A stretch of 64,000 nt of DNA from Mangrovibacterium marinum (GTDB lineage: Bacteria; Bacteroidota; Bacteroidia; Bacteroidales; Prolixibacteraceae), in the NCBI RefSeq assembly GCF_003046625.1, contig NZ_QAAD01000008.1:62001-126000 (forward strand). Reading direction: 5' to 3'. Under the pieces are notes generated by a model that was given only the letters and a program-made list of their open reading frames with translations, made no database searches and had not been told where the DNA came from. This document shows positions 60,102 through 64,000 of this stretch, piece after piece (within the stretch, counting starts at the first letter, position 1; each line of letters starts with the position of its first letter). A program made the position numbers and the translations under genes.

Positions 60102-61520
60102 ATGAAATTTAGATGGAAAAACAGCAGCTTGCGCTTTAAAGCCAGTCTTTGGAGCGTCGTTGTTTTGTTTAGTTTTGTTGCCATACAGGGATGCTCTAGA
60201 GAGGATGATCTGGTTGAGCAAGTACAAACAGTATCGCAGAAATCAATGCTGATCGATTCGCAGAATTGTTTTGAAGAACTGGTTGTCCAGAATATGGAAA
60301 ATACGGATCTCGATTTTGAGCATACTTTATACCCGGGAGAGTACACGCCGCAGTGGGATGAAGCTTACAGTTCAACGGCCAGTGGTTATGAATATATGAA
60401 TGTTCCAATACTGAGCGAATATCAATTTTCTGTACGGAAAAATATAGGGACTCTTGAAAGTCCCAAGACAAGGCATGTAGGTGCAGAACAGCTGCTTAGT
60501 TTCCGCAAGGCTAACGCAACCGGCAACATGCAAGCCATGTACCTCACTTTCGTGCCCACCGCATGGTATTTCGACCGAAATAAAAACAATGTCATCGAAT
60601 CATTCTACACGAATGAGAACAATGGAAATTTCTCCGGGTATATTCTTTATAGTTCAGCAAGAAATCTTAATTTGCAGATAGTCGAATGCTATAAGGATGG
60701 TCTCATGATAGAAAGAGCAACCAGATCAACGATGAACCTAGCCGATTTCATCTCTCTGTTCGGTCAAATGATAAATAGCGATGTTTTTATTAAGAACGCG
60801 AGATTCCGATTGAAGTCAAGCACGGAGGGCGAAGATGACACTGCAGCTCATGTTGATCTTGGAGAAGTAGAAGTTGTCGGCGATGCGCCAGACGAAGAAG
60901 AAGATTCGACAGATCCTGATTGTGGTTATGCCGGAACAGACGACGGTAGCGGTTCTGAATATGGCAGTTCCGGATATGGTACTGGAGCAGATATACCTGA
61001 AGGTGGCTCTTCCGGTGGCGGTGGTGGTAGTAGTTCTAGTTCCAATAATAATGTTGAAGGGACCCCTGGGGGGAGTTTTCCTTCACCAATCATAAAACAC
61101 GAGTACACAGTTTTGGTTGTTAACGGAAAAACATATGTATTGGTAAAAGGTAATTGGATTTTACAAGCAGGAACAGAAGGGCAGGCAAAGAGCGTCAACG
61201 GAACTGACTACATATATTACAACGGACGTTGGCGTCCCATGTATAGTCCAAGTGTCGATGTTTTAAAACAGTATTATACGGCTGAGGCATATAAAGAGTT
61301 AATAAAAGGAGGAGTGGCATATTGGGCAGGTGCTGGATTATCTTATTCAGGGGTTGGAACTCTTATGGCTTTACTTGTCGGAGGTGGAGAGGCGGGACTT
61401 ACTGATGCCAATTATTTCATGAGTCGTTATTATACAGAAGGAGAAAGAAGCTCCATCTATCAAAAAGCTGTAGAATTAACAAATCAATTAAGACTGGAAG
61501 CAGGAGGTTTAGATGAATAG
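60102..61520 (+). CDS. Lipoprotein with Gly/Ser linker and distinct C-terminal domain (candidate polymorphic effector)
   Basis: 472 residues. The signal ends in a lipobox (FSFVAIQGC, Cys31). Residues about 40-250 look like a conserved Bacteroidota lipoprotein module (QAMYLTFVPTAWYFDRN, FSGYILYSSA). The motif VDLGEVEVVG at 251-260 precedes an acidic patch and a Gly/Ser-rich linker (about 278-327). The C-terminal 145 residues are different in character: a beta-rich part (VVNGKTYVLVKGNWILQAG) and a Gly-rich hydrophobic stretch at about 403-432 (GVAYWAGAGLSYSGVGTLMA). No named domain was recognised. A membrane protein gene overlaps its end by 8 nt. The layout is that of polymorphic toxins, but toxicity is inference. 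Confidence 0.6.
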   Translation: MKFRWKNSSLRFKASLWSVVVLFSFVAIQGCSREDDLVEQVQTVSQKSMLIDSQNCFEELVVQNMENTDLDFEHTLYPGEYTPQWDEAYSSTASGYEYMNVPILSEYQFSVRKNIGTLESPKTRHVGAEQLLSFRKANATGNMQAMYLTFVPTAWYFDRNKNNVIESFYTNENNGNFSGYILYSSARNLNLQIVECYKDGLMIERATRSTMNLADFISLFGQMINSDVFIKNARFRLKSSTEGEDDTAAHVDLGEVEVVGDAPDEEEDSTDPDCGYAGTDDGSGSEYGSSGYGTGADIPEGGSSGGGGGSSSSSNNNVEGTPGGSFPSPIIKHEYTVLVVNGKTYVLVKGNWILQAGTEGQAKSVNGTDYIYYNGRWRPMYSPSVDVLKQYYTAEAYKELIKGGVAYWAGAGLSYSGVGTLMALLVGGGEAGLTDANYFMSRYYTEGERSSIYQKAVELTNQLRLEAGGLDE

Positions 61521-61830
61521 TATTTGGAATCGAATAAAGTTAGCTATAACAGCCCGGGAACGGAAAGAATGGAATAAAGCGAAAGATATGGGTTTAAAAC
61601 GTTATTTTTTCATTAATGGAACCTACAAGGGAACTTTAGTAGGGCTATTCTGTTTATGTCTCGATTACATAAGTAGCATCAACTTTCGTTTCATGTCTAT
61701 TGATCTTGAAACATTATTTCGAAAATACCTGGTATGGCTTCCTCTTGCAATTTTACTATTCATATTAATCTTAGTACTTAGCTATTATAATTTCGAAAGC
61801 AAATACGGTAATGACGAAACAAAGCAGTAA
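61513..61830 (+). CDS. Small two-helix membrane protein (candidate immunity protein)
   Basis: 105 residues; the ATG at 61513 lies inside the last codons of the upstream gene (8-nt overlap), so the pair is translationally coupled. It has a basic N-terminus (KLAITARERKEWNKAKDMGL), a first hydrophobic segment at about 42-55 (LVGLFCLCLDYISS) and a second at about 74-92 (VWLPLAILLFILILVLSYYN), then a short polar tail. No family is recognised. Size, position and membrane location fit an immunity protein for the preceding effector-like lipoprotein, which carries its own hydrophobic segment; this is not proven. Confidence 0.65.
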   Translation: MNSIWNRIKLAITARERKEWNKAKDMGLKRYFFINGTYKGTLVGLFCLCLDYISSINFRFMSIDLETLFRKYLVWLPLAILLFILILVLSYYNFESKYGNDETKQ

Positions 61831-61874
61831 TTAGCCATGTAAAGCTGCTATTTGTAGAAATCACTTTGATAACA

Positions 61875-61907
61875 AAATTCTGCCAGCTATATGAGCTGGC
61901 AGAATTT
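61875..61907 (+). terminator. Strong hairpin after the membrane protein gene
   Basis: A perfect 14-bp stem AAATTCTGCCAGCT (61875-61888) / AGCTGGCAGAATTT (61894-61907) with a 5-nt loop. No long T-run follows, so it may be a terminator or an mRNA-processing barrier. An ATG in its right arm (61891) is less likely as the ligase start than 61933. Confidence 0.6.
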
Positions 61908-61932
61908 AACATCATGCGTAATTATTAAACAA

Positions 61933-63717
61933 ATGCAGATACCTATCAAACTTCAAAAGCTTTTAGTCGGAAGTTTATTCCCAGTAGCTTTTCTTCTTCA
62001 GACAACAATAACCGGATTCTTACAGACTCCCTTGGTTACTACTATTTTTGCGCTTTGGGCTGTTTTTATGTTTATATTGGTATTACTTGCAAGCTTAATC
62101 AAAAACAAGCGGGAAACGATAAATATAAATCTATTTGACCTGATTGCAGGAAGCTACATCACCTATCGATTTGCTGTCGGTTTCATGAATAAAGGGAGTG
62201 ATTATTTCTCCTCTCAGTTTATTGGAGAAGTGGGCATTTGTTTGGTCTACCTGATCATCCGAATAAAAAGGGATTTCTGCAAACCTGTTATTTGGTCGTG
62301 TTTGTTTGTTGGTTTTGCTGAAAGCGTACTGGCCATGCTACAGGCGATGCATTTGTTAAATAGTAGTCATGTATTTTTCAACATGACCGGCACGTTCAGC
62401 AATCCAGGACAATTGGGCGGTTTTGTTGCTATTCAGCTATTCTTGGTAGGGCATTTAATCGAAAAGTATTGGTCGCGGACTTCCCGATTATTCAAAGTCC
62501 TCCTGCTTTCTTTCGCATTACTACTAGTTTCAACCCTCCTTTTAAGTCAATCGCGGGCGGCCTGGCTCGCTGCAATCGGTGGTGGCATTTACGTCCTGTT
62601 TTCCTACATGAAGAAATCTCACATAAAACTCAAACCTCAACAATTGAGAGCCATTCGTACCCTCGGCCTTAGCTCTATTGTGCTGCTGATTGTGCTGCTC
62701 TACCATTATAAAAAAGACTCGGCCGACGGCCGTTTGCTAATTTGGCGGGTAACTCTGGATATGATCGCCGATCATCCGGTCTTTGGGAGCGGGCCTGGTA
62801 CATTCTCTGCCAATTACTTTACATATCAATCTAATTATTTTGCGACCAATCCAGATTCCCGTTTTCTATTGCTGGCAGGCAACCCATCGTATGCCTTTAA
62901 CGAGTTTTTACTAGCTGCGGCGGAATTGGGTGCCGTGGGGCTAGGATTTCTACTGTTAATTATCATTTCAGTATTTAACGCAAAGCGGGAGGTGAAGGAG
63001 GATGTATTCCTAAAAGGTGCATTCCTGGCCTTTTGTATTTTTGCCTTCTTTTCCTACCCTTCCTCTGTATTTATGCTGGCGGTTTTACCGGCGGTATTGT
63101 TGGCTATCATGTATTCTCCTTCGTTAATTAAAATGTCTTTTCCATGGGGCATGCAGTTAGTAGTGATCGCTACATCTGTTGCAATCGGTATCATTACATT
63201 GAACCATCATCAATTGCTAAAGAACGCAAGTCTACAATTGCAGATTGTAGCCTCAGCCAAAGATGCGCAACCGACAAGTGCATGTTTTAACCTTAGATCC
63301 AACTATTCCAGATTAAAGAATGAACCTAACTTCCTGTATCCCTACGCTTATTACTTTACTGAAAAACTAACTCATTCGGAGCAGATAAGCATATTGGAAG
63401 ACGCAAGCCAAATAGTTCCCTCCGTTGAAATCTTATGCAAGCTGGGAAAGCAGTATCAGAAAATACATCAATATTCAAAAGCAGAACAATGTTTTACTTT
63501 GTCGGCAAATGTTGTTCCGGCGAGAATTTTACCCAACTACTATTTGTTCGAACTTTACAGAGAGCAGGCAGATACAATTTCAGCTTCAAACATCGCAAAC
63601 AAGCTACTGAATCAGCCTGTTAAAATTGAAAACACCGAAACTATCAAAGCAAAAGCCAAAGCCAGAACCTTTTTAAAACAAACTGCAACCTGCCCCAAAA
63701 CACATCCCGTTGCCTGA
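61933..63717 (+). CDS. O-antigen ligase family membrane protein with TPR C-terminus
   Basis: 594 residues from ATG 61933, about 10-12 membrane segments. The Wzy_C/WaaL-type core has MTGTFSNPGQLGGFVAI, LLSQSRAAWLAAIGGGIYVL, LIWRVTLDMIADHPVFGSGP and GTFSANYF, then the NEFLLAAAELGAVGLGF helix. The C-terminal 130 residues are TPR-like (LCKLGKQYQKIHQYSKAEQC). Such proteins join O-antigen or polysaccharide to lipid A or proteins in the periplasm. The last residues (THPVA) and the stop TGA are inside direct repeat copy B, so the original 3' end may have been replaced. Codons are AT-rich. Confidence 0.88.
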   Translation: MQIPIKLQKLLVGSLFPVAFLLQTTITGFLQTPLVTTIFALWAVFMFILVLLASLIKNKRETININLFDLIAGSYITYRFAVGFMNKGSDYFSSQFIGEVGICLVYLIIRIKRDFCKPVIWSCLFVGFAESVLAMLQAMHLLNSSHVFFNMTGTFSNPGQLGGFVAIQLFLVGHLIEKYWSRTSRLFKVLLLSFALLLVSTLLLSQSRAAWLAAIGGGIYVLFSYMKKSHIKLKPQQLRAIRTLGLSSIVLLIVLLYHYKKDSADGRLLIWRVTLDMIADHPVFGSGPGTFSANYFTYQSNYFATNPDSRFLLLAGNPSYAFNEFLLAAAELGAVGLGFLLLIIISVFNAKREVKEDVFLKGAFLAFCIFAFFSYPSSVFMLAVLPAVLLAIMYSPSLIKMSFPWGMQLVVIATSVAIGIITLNHHQLLKNASLQLQIVASAKDAQPTSACFNLRSNYSRLKNEPNFLYPYAYYFTEKLTHSEQISILEDASQIVPSVEILCKLGKQYQKIHQYSKAEQCFTLSANVVPARILPNYYLFELYREQADTISASNIANKLLNQPVKIENTETIKAKAKARTFLKQTATCPKTHPVA

Positions 63718-64000
63718 ACGAAGGCCGGGAAGAACGAATTTTTACCTACGAAAACAATAAACAAGTCTGGTGGAAAACACCGCAACCAAATAAAAACCAA
63801 ACTCCCATGAATACCAGCTAAACGAAATACAAACTAACCGGCTTCCAAAGTAAATCAGGCTGCCGGTTACGGGTATGGGAAAAACAAAAAGAAGCCTCCA
63901 ACTCCCGAACGCCGAAACAGTTCAAAAAAGCGGAGACTTCAACCAATTTTAATCTCGAAGGGGAAGATTCTAGCACAATCTCCCCTTCAACTAAAACACA
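63707..64000. repeat. Long direct repeat, copy B (runs to the window edge)
   Basis: It begins CCGTTGCCTGAACG, as in copy A at 59802, and reproduces the transglutaminase gene tail and the spacer with both hairpins (63891-63988). The last 123 nt are identical to copy A. It is cut by the window end 7 nt before the position that corresponds to the effector-like gene's ATG. Confidence 0.95.
63708..63821 (+). pseudogene. Remnant 3' end of a transglutaminase-like lipoprotein gene
   Basis: Frame 63708 encodes RCLNEGREERIFTYENNK, QVWWKTPQPNKNQTPMNTS and a stop at 63819, matching the end of the protein at 57916-59871 (RCLNGGREERIFTYENNK, QIWW). It lacks the other 630 residues and a start codon. The remnant ends with 15 extra residues, so its source was a slightly different relative, not a recent copy of the upstream gene. 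Confidence 0.85.

Noticed and set aside
59802-64000. Direct repeats as an insertion sequence or composite transposon
   Set aside because: No transposase or integrase is encoded between the copies, the repeats lack inverted ends, and they contain a gene tail plus leader. Homologous recombination explains them better.
1-64000. tRNA, rRNA or riboswitch genes
   Set aside because: I looked for tRNA CCA ends with cloverleaf arms and for conserved riboswitch cores in the longer gaps and found none. A covariance-model scan would be decisive.

Overview
The window looks like a chromosome segment of an environmental or marine Bacteroidota. An order such as Marinilabiliales or Bacteroidales is my inference, because no rRNA gene is present. 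The evidence is a SusD-family lipoprotein, the murF-gldJ-porU-porV block of type IX secretion (T9SS), a subtilase with a T9SS C-terminal sorting domain, many lipoprotein signals, few Shine-Dalgarno sites, and promoters of the Bacteroidota form TTG-N(17-23)-TAnnTTTG (upstream of the DEAD-box helicase, tetR, trxA, dps and the M23 peptidase). About 85-90 percent is coding. No tRNA, rRNA, CRISPR array or complete insertion sequence was seen.

Layout. 1-5 kb: 3' end of a SusD gene, two AraC-type regulators, a hexapeptide acetyltransferase and an acyltransferase-3 membrane protein. 5.5-10.9 kb: a TetR-controlled efflux operon (TolC, HlyD-type adaptor, two ABC-2 permeases, no ATPase) with a perfect TetR-type operator. 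11-13.4 kb: an oxidative-stress cluster (OxyR with both redox cysteines, Dps, AhpC-type peroxiredoxin). 13.4-17.7 kb: divergent GH15 glucosidase (possible trehalase) and fused trehalose-6-phosphate synthase/phosphatase. 18-20.5 kb: MORN-repeat protein and T9SS-exported S8 peptidase. 20.5-24 kb: xseA-xseB and a DEAD-box helicase. 24.7-28.9 kb: divergent GH3/beta-lactamase-fold fusion and a NamZ-like (DUF1343) protein, a probable peptidoglycan turnover pair. 29-33.5 kb: beta-helix lipoprotein, EEP nuclease, CCA-type nucleotidyltransferase, thioredoxin. 33.5-41.2 kb: murF, gldJ, porU, porV. 41.2-48.6 kb: ispF, CoA-binding protein, thioredoxin-fold protein, TPR histidine kinase, LemA/TPM genes, C69 dipeptidase. 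48.7-54.8 kb: zinc-ribbon protein, Nif3-like protein, MerR regulator, M23 peptidase and divergent alaS. 55-57.5 kb: repeat-rich gap, MFS transporter, DHFR-like reductase.

The most unusual part is 57.9-64.0 kb, which reads as more AT-rich. A transglutaminase-like lipoprotein gene is followed by a spacer with two hairpins, a lipoprotein with a Gly/Ser linker and a distinct Gly-rich hydrophobic C-terminus, an overlapping two-helix membrane protein, and an O-antigen-ligase/TPR gene. Immediately afterwards a second copy of the transglutaminase gene's 3' tail and the whole spacer appears and runs to the window edge; the last 123 nt are identical in the two copies. The repeat supplies the ligase's stop codon. 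I read this as a recombination-built cassette array carrying a candidate polymorphic effector/immunity pair. It predicts another cassette gene a few bases beyond position 64000.

A second unexplained pattern is a family of intergenic repeats (5393-5492, 17861-17964, 55427-55465) sharing a CGACAACCCGACAACT core; two of these lie downstream of another shared motif.
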